A DNA stretch of 64,000 nt from an uncultured Anaerolineaceae bacterium (GCA_937920255.1 CALDSL010000003.1:3875-67874), one strand, 5' to 3'; positions 54,363-63,509 are shown, counted from the first letter of the stretch. The notes: a model not told the origin generated them from the letters alone. Numbers and translations: made by a program.

Positions 54363-54989
54363 ATGAAAATCGCCGTGATCAACGAAACCAGCGCCGCCGA
54401 CCGTAATAAAGATATCCTCTTCGCCTTGGAGGGACGCGGGCATGAGGTGATCAACGCCGGCATGAACCAAAACGGCGCGCAACCCGAGCTGCAATATATA
54501 CATACCGGGTTGATGGCGGCCGTCTTGCTCAACCTGCAGCGCGTCGATCTGGTGGTTGGTGGGTGCGGCACCGGCCAGGGCTTTCTCAATTCGGTGATGC
54601 AGTACCCCAACGTCTTCTGCGGCCACATTCTGAACGCGCTGGACGCCTGGCTGTTCGCGCAAATCAACGATGGCAACTGCATTTCGCTGGCGCTCAACCA
54701 GGGGTATGGCTGGGCCGGCGATGTCAACTTGCGCCTGCTGTTTGACGTGTACTTCTCGGTCGAACACGGCGCGGGCTTTCCGGCGCACCGGCGAGAACCC
54801 CAGGCTGCTTCGCGCGCCATGCTCAAGACCATATCCAACTGCACTCACCGCAGCCTGGCCGAGATCCTTACCGCGCTGCCTGAGGCGGTAGTCGCCCCCG
54901 CGCTCACCTACCCGACAATGCCCGCTATCATCGATGTAGACTCAATTGAAGATCCTCAACTGAAAACGACCCTGCGGCGCTACCTCTAG
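54363..54989 (+). CDS. RpiB/LacA/LacB-family sugar-phosphate isomerase
   Basis: A 208-residue isomerase. MKIAVINETSAADRNKDILFALEGRGHEVINAG resembles the RpiB opening, and VVGGCGTGQGFLNSVMQYPNVFCG near residue 61 keeps the catalytic CGTGxG loop. After it the sequence differs from ribose-5-phosphate isomerase B (ALDAWLFAQINDGNCISLALNQ), and the protein is about 50 residues longer. It may act on an unusual tetrose or pentose made by the transketolase or IolD-like enzyme. AAGGAG precedes the ATG. Confidence 0.82.
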   Translation: MKIAVINETSAADRNKDILFALEGRGHEVINAGMNQNGAQPELQYIHTGLMAAVLLNLQRVDLVVGGCGTGQGFLNSVMQYPNVFCGHILNALDAWLFAQINDGNCISLALNQGYGWAGDVNLRLLFDVYFSVEHGAGFPAHRREPQAASRAMLKTISNCTHRSLAEILTALPEAVVAPALTYPTMPAIIDVDSIEDPQLKTTLRRYL

Positions 54990-55030
54990 TTTCATCCATC
55001 CAATCCAAAGCAACCGGAAGGAAACACCCG

Positions 55031-56383
55031 ATGGACAAAACCTCTGCTGGGACATTACCGGTTCGAACCAAACTTCTGTACGGCGTGGGCGATGTTGGGA
55101 ACGCCCTGGTTAATTCGGCCATCCAGTTTTTCCTGCTCAAATTCTACACCGACGGAGCCTTGATCCTGCCGGCGTTAGTTAGCAGCGCCCTGCTGATCGG
55201 CAAAATTTGGGACGCAATCAACGACCCATTGATGGGTTGGTTGACCGACCGCAGCACGCATCGCCTGGGAAAACGGCGCGTATTTATGCTGTTTGGCGCT
55301 GTACCGCTGGGGATCAGCGTGGCCTTGCTGTGGTTCGTCCCGGCCGGGATGCCGGCGCTGTGGACTTTCGTGTGGATCGCGCTGACCTTTACGCTGTTTG
55401 ACACGCTCTGGACGCTGACCAACGTGCCATACTACGCGCTGACCTCCGAGCTAACCGAGAACTACGATGAGCGCAGCAGCCTGACCGCCTACCGCATGGT
55501 GATGGCGGTGCCTGCCTACCTGGTCGGAGCGGCGATCACCCCGGCCATTGTTGGCGCGTTTGCCATTCAGCGCACCGGCTATGCCGCCATCGGTATTATC
55601 TACGGCGTACTGGCGGCGCTGGCGCTTCTGGGGTGCGCGTTTGGCATACGCGAGCGGAAAACCCCCACGCCAGAGACTGCGAGCCGTTCCAAACCGCTGG
55701 AATCGTTGAAAATCGCGCTGCGAAACAAGCCGTTTGTGCGTCTGCTAGCAGCGTATATCATCCTCAATATGGCCTTTGCGCTGATCAAGACGCTGATGGC
55801 GTATTTCCTCCAGTACCAGCTCGATATGGCCGCCGAGACGACTTTGGTGATGGGTCTGCTGCTCATCTGCGTGACGCTGTCGCTATTTGTGTGGAAGAAA
55901 ATCTCCGAACGGCTGGACAAAGGCCCATCCTACGCAATCGGGATGCTGATCGGGGCGCTGGCGGTGTCGTTTATGTTCTTCCTGCCAAACGCGAAAACAG
56001 CGCTGGTCTACCCCATCGCCGCGCTGGCCGGTTTTGGCTTTGGCGCGCAGTGGATCTTCCCGTGGGCCATGGTGGCGGATGTAGCCGACGTCGACCGGGC
56101 CAAAACCGGCGAGCAGCGCAGCGGCATGTATTATGGCGTGTGGGGTCTGGTCACCAAGCTGTCCGAGGCGCTGGCGATTGCCGCCAGCGGCTGGATCCTG
56201 ACCGGGTTTGGCTATGTGCCCAACGTGGCGCAGACTGAATTCGCGCGGTTGGGGATACGGCTGTTCTTTGGCCCGGTACCGGCCGTTTTGATCCTGCTGG
56301 CGCTGCCGCTGCTGATCTGGTACCCGATCACGCGCAAATCGCACGCGGCTATCCAACAGCTCGAAACCAAAGGTGAGGCATGA
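55031..56383 (+). CDS. GPH-family sugar:cation symporter (MelB-like)
   Basis: A 450-residue permease. KLLYGVGDVGNALVNSAIQFFLLKFYTDGA at the N-terminus and DPLMGWLTDRSTHRLGKRRVFMLFG near residue 60 are hallmark glycoside-pentoside-hexuronide symporter segments. About 12 hydrophobic segments are present. It presumably brings in the substrate of the surrounding cluster. AAGGAAACACCCG precedes the ATG. Its stop overlaps the start of the dehydrogenase gene (ATGA). Confidence 0.88.
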   Translation: MDKTSAGTLPVRTKLLYGVGDVGNALVNSAIQFFLLKFYTDGALILPALVSSALLIGKIWDAINDPLMGWLTDRSTHRLGKRRVFMLFGAVPLGISVALLWFVPAGMPALWTFVWIALTFTLFDTLWTLTNVPYYALTSELTENYDERSSLTAYRMVMAVPAYLVGAAITPAIVGAFAIQRTGYAAIGIIYGVLAALALLGCAFGIRERKTPTPETASRSKPLESLKIALRNKPFVRLLAAYIILNMAFALIKTLMAYFLQYQLDMAAETTLVMGLLLICVTLSLFVWKKISERLDKGPSYAIGMLIGALAVSFMFFLPNAKTALVYPIAALAGFGFGAQWIFPWAMVADVADVDRAKTGEQRSGMYYGVWGLVTKLSEALAIAASGWILTGFGYVPNVAQTEFARLGIRLFFGPVPAVLILLALPLLIWYPITRKSHAAIQQLETKGEA

Positions 56384-57450
56384 GCAAACCCATCGGCGTC
56401 GCCATCGTCGGCTGTGGCCGCATTTCGGATCTGCACGGGCTGGGTTACCAGGGTCTGGACAGCGCCCACATCGTGGCCGTGACCGATCCCAACCAGACGC
56501 GGGCGCGTGAAAAAGCCAGTAAGTGGGGCGTTAAAAAGATTTACCGCGACTACCAGCAGGTGCTGGACGACCCGGATGTAGACCTGGTGGAACTGCTCAC
56601 ACCGCATCACCTGCACTGCTCGATGACCATCGCCGCCTGCAAGGCGGGCAAGCACGTCTCGGTGCAGAAACCCATGGCCATCGACAGCCGCGAAGCCACA
56701 CTGATGATTGACGCGGCCAACGCGGCCAAGGTAAAGCTGCGCATCTATGAGAACTTTGTGTTTTACCCGCCCGCCGTCCGCGCACGCGAGCTGATCCAGA
56801 AGGGCGCCATCGGCGAGCCGCGCATGATCCGCATGCACGTCAGCACCGGCACCGGCGACACGGGTTGGAAAATCCCCTTGAGTGCCTGGATGTGGCGCAT
56901 CGACGATAAGAAATCCGGCGGCGGCCCGCTGGTATTCGACCACGGCTACCACCTCTTCTCGCTGGCCTACGATCTGCTCGGCCCGGTGGAGCGGGTGTAC
57001 GCCTGGATCGACAAGACCACGATTCTGCCCGGGGTGAACGTCGATGCGCCGGCAGCGATCATGTTCCAGTTCAAGGCGCCGCGCTGCTACGGCATGCTCG
57101 ATTTCGAGCACACGCCCAAGATGCGCATCTACTCCAAGTATTACAGCGACGACGACCGTGTCGAAATCATCGGCGAGACGGGCATCCTGATGATCAACCG
57201 CTACACCGCGCGTACGGTTGATTTGCCAGAGCTAATGCTGTTCCAGGACGGAAAGACCACCCCTATCCCGGTGGAAGGCGTTGAATGGGAAGACAGCTTT
57301 ATCGCTGCCACGCGCCACATGGTTGACGTCATCCGCGACGATGTTCCCGCCCGGTTGGACGGCTACACCGGCAAAGAAGTGCTTAAATTCGCCCTCGCGG
57401 CGCAGCGCTCGGCGCGCTTGCACCGCGAAGTGCGCCCGGATGAGCTATAA
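56380..57450 (+). CDS. Gfo/Idh/MocA-family oxidoreductase
   Basis: A 356-residue NAD(P)-dependent sugar or cyclitol dehydrogenase. VAIVGCGRISDLHGLGYQG at the N-terminus binds the nucleotide, LVELLTPHHLHCSMTIAACKAGKHVSVQKPMAI carries the EKP-like motif (here QKP), and GGGPLVFDHGYHLFSLAYDLLG near residue 181 has the active-site Asp-His pair. With the IolD-like enzyme it recalls inositol catabolism, where IolG starts the route. It ends the cluster. Confidence 0.88.
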   Translation: MSKPIGVAIVGCGRISDLHGLGYQGLDSAHIVAVTDPNQTRAREKASKWGVKKIYRDYQQVLDDPDVDLVELLTPHHLHCSMTIAACKAGKHVSVQKPMAIDSREATLMIDAANAAKVKLRIYENFVFYPPAVRARELIQKGAIGEPRMIRMHVSTGTGDTGWKIPLSAWMWRIDDKKSGGGPLVFDHGYHLFSLAYDLLGPVERVYAWIDKTTILPGVNVDAPAAIMFQFKAPRCYGMLDFEHTPKMRIYSKYYSDDDRVEIIGETGILMINRYTARTVDLPELMLFQDGKTTPIPVEGVEWEDSFIAATRHMVDVIRDDVPARLDGYTGKEVLKFALAAQRSARLHREVRPDEL

Positions 57451-57551
57451 CAAGGCGATAACACCGCGAAGAGATTTCGATATACAGGTCTAGTCAGGCA
57501 CGCTATAATTAAGTTCAATTCGCAATCCGTTTGCCGTTCCATAAGACCGTC

Positions 57552-58046
57552 ATGGGCCGCAAGCATACCAGACCTGTTCGCTCGCTCCAGCAGTTATTTC
57601 CTCCGTCTGAACCGTGCAGCTGCGAGGTATGCGTGCAGTTTTGCCGGCGGCCGGGCTGGTGGACAGTGGATGAAGCCGAGGCGGTCGTCCGGGCAGGGTT
57701 GGCAGAACGGATGATGCTGGAACTCTCTCCAGACCGGTCGTATGGCGTGCTTTCGCCGGCTTTCCGAGGCTGCGAATGCCTGTACGCCGTGCAGGAATAC
57801 AGCAAGTACGGCTGTACCTTCCTCCTGCATGGCCGCTGCGATCTGCACGGCAGCGGGAAGATGCCGCTGGAATGCCGGTTTTGCCACCATGACCGCCGCG
57901 GCCAGGGTGAAATTTGCCATGCGGCGCTGGAGCAAGACTGGAATACCCCAGCCGGCCAGGCGCTGGTTGAGCGCTGGCAGCGGCTCACCGGTTTTTGGAA
58001 ACGCGGTATTAACCTCAGGATGCGGGATACATTAAAGAGCTTATAG
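57552..58046 (+). CDS. Cys-rich hypothetical protein
   Basis: A 164-residue protein I do not recognise. It has 11 cysteines: 22, 24, 27, 31 (CSCEVCVQFC), 74, 76, 88, 96, 108, 111 and 122, plus several His, which suggests zinc or iron-sulfur binding in the manner of YkgJ-like chelating proteins. No clear ribosome-binding site marks the start; a TTG at 57531 is an alternative. A strong terminator follows, supporting a real transcript. Confidence 0.65.
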   Translation: MGRKHTRPVRSLQQLFPPSEPCSCEVCVQFCRRPGWWTVDEAEAVVRAGLAERMMLELSPDRSYGVLSPAFRGCECLYAVQEYSKYGCTFLLHGRCDLHGSGKMPLECRFCHHDRRGQGEICHAALEQDWNTPAGQALVERWQRLTGFWKRGINLRMRDTLKSL

Positions 58047-58053
58047 GATAGGA

Positions 58054-58106
58054 CCGAAACAAACAATGAGCCGCAGGGTGCGCCTGCGGCTCATTGTTTG
58101 TTTCGG
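58054..58106. terminator. Strong bidirectional terminator (24-bp perfect stem)
   Basis: Arms 58054-58077 and 58083-58106 are perfectly complementary with a 5-base GTGCG loop. The outer part is A-rich on one side and T-rich on the other, fitting termination for both convergent neighbours. Confidence 0.85.
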
Positions 58107-58111
58107 GCAAT

Positions 58112-58297
58112 TTAGTGCTGGTGGCCGGCGAGGTTTTCCGCGCCGGGTAGCTTTCCCGACAACTGCTGGGGCTTGTGGATCAATACCGGTAGATCCGACG
58201 GGCAGATCCAATAGCTATTTCCCTGTGATTGGATCGACAGGAGCGGTACTTCCTGGCTGCTGCGTTGGCACACAATACACTTTTCTTCGTGATTCAT
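58112..58297 (-). CDS. Small zinc-motif protein, 61 residues
   Basis: A 61-residue protein with CIVC at residues 7-10 and a later YWICPSDL (Cys32), plus His near the C-terminus: a likely small zinc site. AAGGAGACAAGG lies directly before the ATG, and the stop is 5 bases from a strong terminator, so it is very probably a real gene. It is 15 bases downstream of the PAC2 gene, suggesting a common function, which is unknown. Confidence 0.7.
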   Translation of the reverse strand: MNHEEKCIVCQRSSQEVPLLSIQSQGNSYWICPSDLPVLIHKPQQLSGKLPGAENLAGHQH

Positions 58298-58312
58298 CCT
58301 TGTCTCCTTGAC

Positions 58313-59260
58313 CTATTCTTCCGGATCACCGGTTGCCTCTCCGTCGTCCATCTTGTCCAGCAGACGGCGGAGCTCTTCGTCCCACACTTCATCGAGCGGG
58401 TTAAAGACCTGTTCCTGAAAATTCGCCGCGATTTCGTCCAGGCGACCCTGTACGTCCACGTCTGGTGATGACTGCTCCAGTTCATCAAATTTCTCGCGCA
58501 CTGCTGCGGTAAGCTGCTCGCTGCTTTGCTCCAGCTCGCCAAGCGGGATATTGATTTTGAGCATATAGTTGATCCGCCGCACGATTGCCAGCCAGGCGGA
58601 AAAATCGTTTTCAATGCGCAGCGTGTTGCCCATCTGTTCCGATCCGGAAAGATCGTAGGCCGGCACAAAGGCATAGAATCCGGTGTACGCCATGTTCTGC
58701 TCACCGGCGCGCTTGCAAATGACCGAATCAATGCTGGCCCCACCCTGGTAATCAGAAAAGTTCACGGAGAGATGGTTAAGTTCTTCGCGCATGGCGCGCA
58801 TCGAGTAGATACAGGAGATGTTGCGTTCTTTGTCGAACGGCACTTCGCCGTACACGCCGCCAACCCCAATCATGCGCTTGACGTTCAGCGCGCGGGCGCT
58901 CTCCAACAGCACCGAGACGTAGCGTTCAATATCCATGTGTGGCTCATCGCCCACAAAAATCACCAGGCCGCGGTCATCCAATTCAACATAGTAAAAATCG
59001 TTATGCGGGGTTTCCAACTCCACCGGATAGCCGTCATCAAACTGAACCACCGGGCGCACCAGATCGTGCGTGCCTGGGAACTGGAACAGGTAAAATCCAT
59101 CCGGGCGCATGTACCCGATCTTTTCCGCGCCCAGGTGCTGGATCAAATAATCGGGCAGACCAGACGATACCGCGCCCGCATCCGCCCACTGGCGCCAGCC
59201 GGCCAGCAGGTAGATCTCTTTTGCTTCCGGGCGGCGATACAATTCAAATCCTTCTGCCAT
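58313..59260 (-). CDS. PAC2-family protein
   Basis: A 315-residue protein of the PAC2 (proteasome assembly chaperone 2) family. IYLLAGWRQWADAGAVSSGLPDYLIQHLGA near the N-terminus, VRPVVQFDDGYPVELETP, and MIGVGGVYGEVPFDK near residue 130 fit the family. The C-terminal 80 residues are acidic and helical. Bacterial PAC2 proteins occur in Actinobacteria and Chloroflexi, often without a nearby proteasome; their role is unsettled. A GGAGAGGC site precedes the ATG. Confidence 0.85.
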   Translation of the reverse strand: MAEGFELYRRPEAKEIYLLAGWRQWADAGAVSSGLPDYLIQHLGAEKIGYMRPDGFYLFQFPGTHDLVRPVVQFDDGYPVELETPHNDFYYVELDDRGLVIFVGDEPHMDIERYVSVLLESARALNVKRMIGVGGVYGEVPFDKERNISCIYSMRAMREELNHLSVNFSDYQGGASIDSVICKRAGEQNMAYTGFYAFVPAYDLSGSEQMGNTLRIENDFSAWLAIVRRINYMLKINIPLGELEQSSEQLTAAVREKFDELEQSSPDVDVQGRLDEIAANFQEQVFNPLDEVWDEELRRLLDKMDDGEATGDPEE

Positions 59261-59390
59261 TCGATGCCTCTCCTTGCTGTGGCAATTTTATTCTCCCCAG
59301 TATATACCATATTCGTCCGATTTTGACCAAACGGTTGAATCTGGCGATGCCGATTATAATTAACCGACACCACGGAAACGGGAAATCCGC

Positions 59391-60695
59391 ATGCGAAGAA
59401 AACCAATCAAATTTTGGCAGGCAGTCCGGATCACGGCGGCAGTTTTGCTGCTCATGGCGATCATCTGGTTCTGGCTGGTACCATTCATACAAGAACTGAG
59501 CAAATCGCCCGCGTCGGAATACCAGCAGCAGGGCGACGAATTCCGTTCGCAGGGGCGGCTGCCTGAAGCGGTGCTTTCCTACCGCCAGGCGCTCAATGCC
59601 GACCCCGGCAGCCAGGCCGCGCGCAGCGCGCTGTCTGAAGCCTACCGCGCGCAAGGGCGGCTGCGCATGGCGGCGCGCTATGCGATTGAGGGCCAAAAGC
59701 CGGCGCTTGAAACAGGCGACTACCAACCTGCGATCTGGACGTTTGCTGACATTGATTCGTCCCCGACCGGCGCGGCGATGGTGGATAATGCTCTGCTGGC
59801 ACTGTACGAAGATGGCACAGCGGTCTCGCTGCGGCTGGAGGATGGCGCGTTGCTGTGGACCGCGCGTCTGCCGTCTGCGGCAACGTCTGCACCCTCGGCT
59901 GATGAACAGCTCGTATATGCCGGTGCTGAGGATGGGAAATTATATGCTCTCAACCGCCAGGACGGCACACAACGCTGGTCCTTCGCCACCCATGGTCCGA
60001 TCTATGCTGCCACCACCAGCGTGGATGGCGTGGTGTACCTTCCTTCCAGCGACGGCAACCTGTATGCCTTACGCGCCGGTGATGGCAGCCTGCTGTGGAA
60101 GTTTGCCACGCGCGGCGCGCTGCATTCCGCGGTCACCGTCAGCGGCGGCCGGGTGGTGTTTGGCTCGCACGATGCGCGCGTGTACGCACTCGATGCTGCC
60201 AGCGGCGCTCCGGCATGGCAGGATGGCATCCTTACCAACGGGGCGGTTGAAAACCAGCCAGCAGTAATTGAGAACCGCATCATCCTCGGCTCGGGAGATG
60301 GGCGCGTGTATGCGCTTGCGCTCGACAGCGGCGGCCAGTTCTGGCGCGCCTCTACGCCCGATGCGGTCTACGCCGCGCCAGTGGTGGTTGGAGGGGTGGT
60401 GTACATTGCTTCCAGCGGGAAGACTCTTTCAGCCATTGATCTGGAAAGCGGTAAGAAACTGTGGCAGGCGGAACTTCCTGGCAGTCTGCGCAACCCACCG
60501 GTCATCGCTGGCGACAGCCTGTACTTCAGCGTTGATGCCGATGCGGGGTTGTACCGCGTAGACGCAACCAGCGGCGCAGTTACCCGGCTGGGCAGCACCG
60601 GTGATTGGGTCGCGTTCGGGCCGTGGATCGCTGGCGAGCGGTTGTTCGTGGCAGGCAAGGACGGCGCGCTGTTGGCCTTCCCGCTACCACGTTAA
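59391..60695 (+). CDS. Membrane-anchored PQQ-type beta-propeller protein with TPR
   Basis: A 434-residue protein. Residues 10-30 (VRITAAVLLLMAIIWFWL) are a membrane anchor, 42-100 read as two TPR-like helical pairs, and from about 120 come repeated propeller strands (LYALNRQDGTQRWSF, LYALRAGDGSLLWKF, VYALDAASGAPAW, LSAIDLESGKKLW). The Ala/Trp docking motifs are PQQ-like, but these propellers often bind no cofactor and act as scaffolds, as in BamB. The stop codon overlaps that of the convergent polyferredoxin gene. Confidence 0.82.
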   Translation: MRRKPIKFWQAVRITAAVLLLMAIIWFWLVPFIQELSKSPASEYQQQGDEFRSQGRLPEAVLSYRQALNADPGSQAARSALSEAYRAQGRLRMAARYAIEGQKPALETGDYQPAIWTFADIDSSPTGAAMVDNALLALYEDGTAVSLRLEDGALLWTARLPSAATSAPSADEQLVYAGAEDGKLYALNRQDGTQRWSFATHGPIYAATTSVDGVVYLPSSDGNLYALRAGDGSLLWKFATRGALHSAVTVSGGRVVFGSHDARVYALDAASGAPAWQDGILTNGAVENQPAVIENRIILGSGDGRVYALALDSGGQFWRASTPDAVYAAPVVVGGVVYIASSGKTLSAIDLESGKKLWQAELPGSLRNPPVIAGDSLYFSVDADAGLYRVDATSGAVTRLGSTGDWVAFGPWIAGERLFVAGKDGALLAFPLPR

Positions 60696-62128
60696 AGCGT
60701 TTCGCGTGGCACCACGCGAATTGCGCTCCCTGGCACCGGACAACCCGATTCGCAGCGACCGCAGCCAGTGCATAGGTTCGGGTTGACCGTCACCCGCCCA
60801 TTATAGGTTACCGCCGCGCTGTTGAGGCATGCCTCCACGCATACCAGGCACTTTGCGCCCTGGTCCCAAGCCAGGCAGGATTCGCGGATTACATGCGCCA
60901 CGCCGATACGCATGGTCTCTTTGGTCATGGGCAAAATCGCGGCAACCGGGCATACCTGGGCGCACAAATCCGGGCAGCTCGGGTTGAGCGCGCAGCCGCC
61001 CATGCGCGGGACGAGCACCGGGGTACCCAAACCGGCCAGCCCGGCCTCGAACAGCGCCGGTTGCAAGCCGCCCGTCGGGCAGACGCGAATGCACTCCTGG
61101 CACAGGATGCAGGTACGCAGGAAATCCGGCTCTGGCAGCGCACCGGGCGGGCGCAGCACCGGCTTTTGATCTGGCAACGCTTCGGCGATCGGCACAGCCG
61201 CCGCTCCCAGCAGCGCCGCCCCCGCGGACCCCAGGAATGCCCTGCGGCTGATCCCGCCCACCGGGCTGGGAATAGCCGCAGGAATTGGAGTTCTGAACCC
61301 AAACCGGATGCCGTCTCGGTCGCAGACGCCGGTACATTCCAGGCAGAAGGTACAGTGCGAATAATCGGTTATCTCCACTCCGTCGATCATGGCGTTCATC
61401 GGGCAGGCGCGCTCGCACAGACGGCAGCCAGTGCAGGCTGATGGCGACACCCACCGGCGCAACAGGCTGAAGCGTGAAACCAGCCCCAGCAGCGCGCCAA
61501 ACGGGCACAGATTGCGGCACCAGAAGCGCGGCTGCCACAACTCAAGGGCAATAATGCCCACAAATGCCAGCAAAACTGTGCCGGATGCGGCCAGCCAGCC
61601 CGCCTTTGGGCCGGTTAACGCATGCGCCAGGCTGGTGCTGACCCGGTGGAATACCACCAGCGGGTCCAACAAGCCCACCGAGCGCAGCGAAACGATGCTG
61701 GCCCCCAGGACTACTGCCAGAATCCAGTAGCGCAATAGGCTATTGCGATTGGATGGAAACAGCCCGCCAGCGTGTTTGAGCGGTTTACGCTTTTGCCAGA
61801 ACGCCAGAGGGCGAATAAGGCCAAGCAAAGTGCCCAGCGGGCAGACCCAGCCGCAGAAAAAGCGGCCGAACAACAGCGTCAGCGCCAGCAGCAACAGCGG
61901 CCCGCCGATCACCAGCACCAGCCCGCGGTGCGCCGTCTGCCCGGCAGCGATCATCGGGTCAAACGCCAGAAGCCAGGATGCGAATACCGGAGCGGGCGAA
62001 TAGGTGAGCCTCTGGTACAGCGCCACGCTCAATGGGTACAGGAATAACGCCAGGAAGGAAAGCTGCACCAGCCAGCGCCCCACCTGTGTCCAGCGGACAA
62101 AATTGCGGTGGTTAGTCTCTGCCTTCAT
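60692..62128 (-). CDS. NapH/NapG-like fused membrane iron-sulfur protein
   Basis: A 478-residue protein. The N-terminal half has about five membrane helices with FCGWVCPLG (Cys92, 96) and WCRNLCPFG (Cys204, 208), the NapH/CcoG-type motifs, then two 4Fe-4S clusters (CTGCRLCERACP, CTFCLECTGVC). At 294-303 SRRAFLGSAG, followed by a hydrophobic stretch, looks like an internal twin-arginine-type segment. After it come further ferredoxin motifs (CILCQECIRVCP, CLVCVEAC, CTGCGRCESGCP), like NapG/MauM. It would carry electrons across the membrane. ATG 62128 follows GTGAGGGG and overlaps the DUF362 stop. Confidence 0.85.
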   Translation of the reverse strand: MKAETNHRNFVRWTQVGRWLVQLSFLALFLYPLSVALYQRLTYSPAPVFASWLLAFDPMIAAGQTAHRGLVLVIGGPLLLLALTLLFGRFFCGWVCPLGTLLGLIRPLAFWQKRKPLKHAGGLFPSNRNSLLRYWILAVVLGASIVSLRSVGLLDPLVVFHRVSTSLAHALTGPKAGWLAASGTVLLAFVGIIALELWQPRFWCRNLCPFGALLGLVSRFSLLRRWVSPSACTGCRLCERACPMNAMIDGVEITDYSHCTFCLECTGVCDRDGIRFGFRTPIPAAIPSPVGGISRRAFLGSAGAALLGAAAVPIAEALPDQKPVLRPPGALPEPDFLRTCILCQECIRVCPTGGLQPALFEAGLAGLGTPVLVPRMGGCALNPSCPDLCAQVCPVAAILPMTKETMRIGVAHVIRESCLAWDQGAKCLVCVEACLNSAAVTYNGRVTVNPNLCTGCGRCESGCPVPGSAIRVVPRETL

Positions 62129-63434
62129 GCCCCTCACCATCATCATTGCCCCGTTTTCGAGTCTGCGCCGCCGCCACCACACCCGCGCCGATCAGCACGC
62201 CTGCCGCGGGTATGAGCGCCATGTTCAGGAACGGGCGCGCGTCCACCACAGGCTGGGTGCAGCTCTCCCCGCTGGCCACATTGATACCAACGGCTTCCAA
62301 ACCGGCGTCGGGTGGTAGCGGCGTGGCCGTCGGGAAGGCTGTGGCCGTGCCAGCAGGGCCGGATGGGGTCAATGTAATGGTCTCCTGTTGCGGAGCCGCG
62401 GAGGGCGCAGGCTGTGTGGGCGTGGGGAGCGGCATTCCCACCTGCACGATCTGGAAACGGCCGTCCTGCAGCGCGGCTTCCAGATCGACGCTACCGGCGC
62501 CGGATTCGGCTGCACGCAAAATATAGGGCAGTTCCTCCGGCAGCATGTCGAAGTAATTGATGCAGCCATACGCGTCGATCAGCACCGGATCAGTTCCGGC
62601 AAGTACCTGGTTCATCCGGCGAACGACATTCGGGTTGGTCAACTCGGTTTCGGGGCCGGCGCATACGCGGTAGCTACCGTATGGCAGGCGCACGCGCAGC
62701 GCCTCGAGGATGTGAAGTTGCGCCTGGATCGGCGACGGCGTGGACAGATCCGCGATGCCCTGCTCCAACTGAGCATGCAGCAATCCGGGCGCTCTGAGAA
62801 AGCCCATCATGTGTTTGAGCGCCATGGTCACTTTGGTAACATTATGCGACTTGGCCAGTCCCATGTTGATGCGCAAATCCGCTTTCACCGCCTCGCTGAT
62901 CACGCCAATTTCAGTATACGCGCGCCCGGCTGGCAGAGCGATCACCTCAAAGGTGCTGGGGTGGGCGTTGTTGCGGTCGGGGAAGAGGTTTTCCACATCC
63001 TCTTCCTGCACAATCTTGCCGATGCCCGAAACGCGCAGCGCTTCGGCCGTCCCGGGTTCAATGGAGCAGTGATCCATGACGATGATGCTCCCCGCCCCGG
63101 CCTCTTTGACCATCTGAATCATGGCGCGCAACAGTTCCGGGTCGCTGGAGGAGGCTGTTCCCGGCGGATAAGCCCAGGTTGCATTGGGCTTTATGGCTAC
63201 GCGCATTCCCGGCTTGACATAACGCTCCAACCCGCCGAGCGCGTCCAGCGCGCTCTTGAGGATCACCCGCGCGGTGTCTTCATTGCTGCCCGCCGCGACA
63301 GCCGCCAGCGGGTGAGACTGCGCGTACACCGCCATGTTCTCTTCAGACAGGCCGGGCAGCATGCGCATCACGCCGGCGCCCAGAATGCCCTTCCCTACCA
63401 GCGCCAGAAATTCTCTGCGTGTAATCGGTCGCAT
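62112..63434 (-). CDS. Tat-exported DUF362 protein
   Basis: A 440-residue protein. The N-terminus MRPITRREFLALVGKGILGAG is a twin-arginine signal. The DUF362 domain follows (VKPGMRVAIKPNATWAYPPG, INMGLAKSHNVTKVTMALKHMMG). DUF362 proteins are often linked to iron-sulfur proteins; their chemistry is unknown. A Pro/Thr-rich linker and a membrane helix (MALIPAAGVLIGAGVVAA) near the end would hold it outside the cell. ATG 63434 follows GAGAGGAAG. Its end overlaps the polyferredoxin start, implying coupled translation. Confidence 0.85.
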   Translation of the reverse strand: MRPITRREFLALVGKGILGAGVMRMLPGLSEENMAVYAQSHPLAAVAAGSNEDTARVILKSALDALGGLERYVKPGMRVAIKPNATWAYPPGTASSSDPELLRAMIQMVKEAGAGSIIVMDHCSIEPGTAEALRVSGIGKIVQEEDVENLFPDRNNAHPSTFEVIALPAGRAYTEIGVISEAVKADLRINMGLAKSHNVTKVTMALKHMMGFLRAPGLLHAQLEQGIADLSTPSPIQAQLHILEALRVRLPYGSYRVCAGPETELTNPNVVRRMNQVLAGTDPVLIDAYGCINYFDMLPEELPYILRAAESGAGSVDLEAALQDGRFQIVQVGMPLPTPTQPAPSAAPQQETITLTPSGPAGTATAFPTATPLPPDAGLEAVGINVASGESCTQPVVDARPFLNMALIPAAGVLIGAGVVAAAQTRKRGNDDGEGHEGRD

Positions 63435-63509
63435 ATTTCTTCCTCTCATTGATCTTTTTATTATCCGTTATGTGACAGATGAAACGGATGTAACAAAAAT
63501 CATCTTTTT

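Noticed and set aside
55055..55075. GGTTCGAACC resembling a tRNA T-arm
   Set aside because: It lies within the symporter coding sequence and no acceptor or anticodon stem can be built around it.
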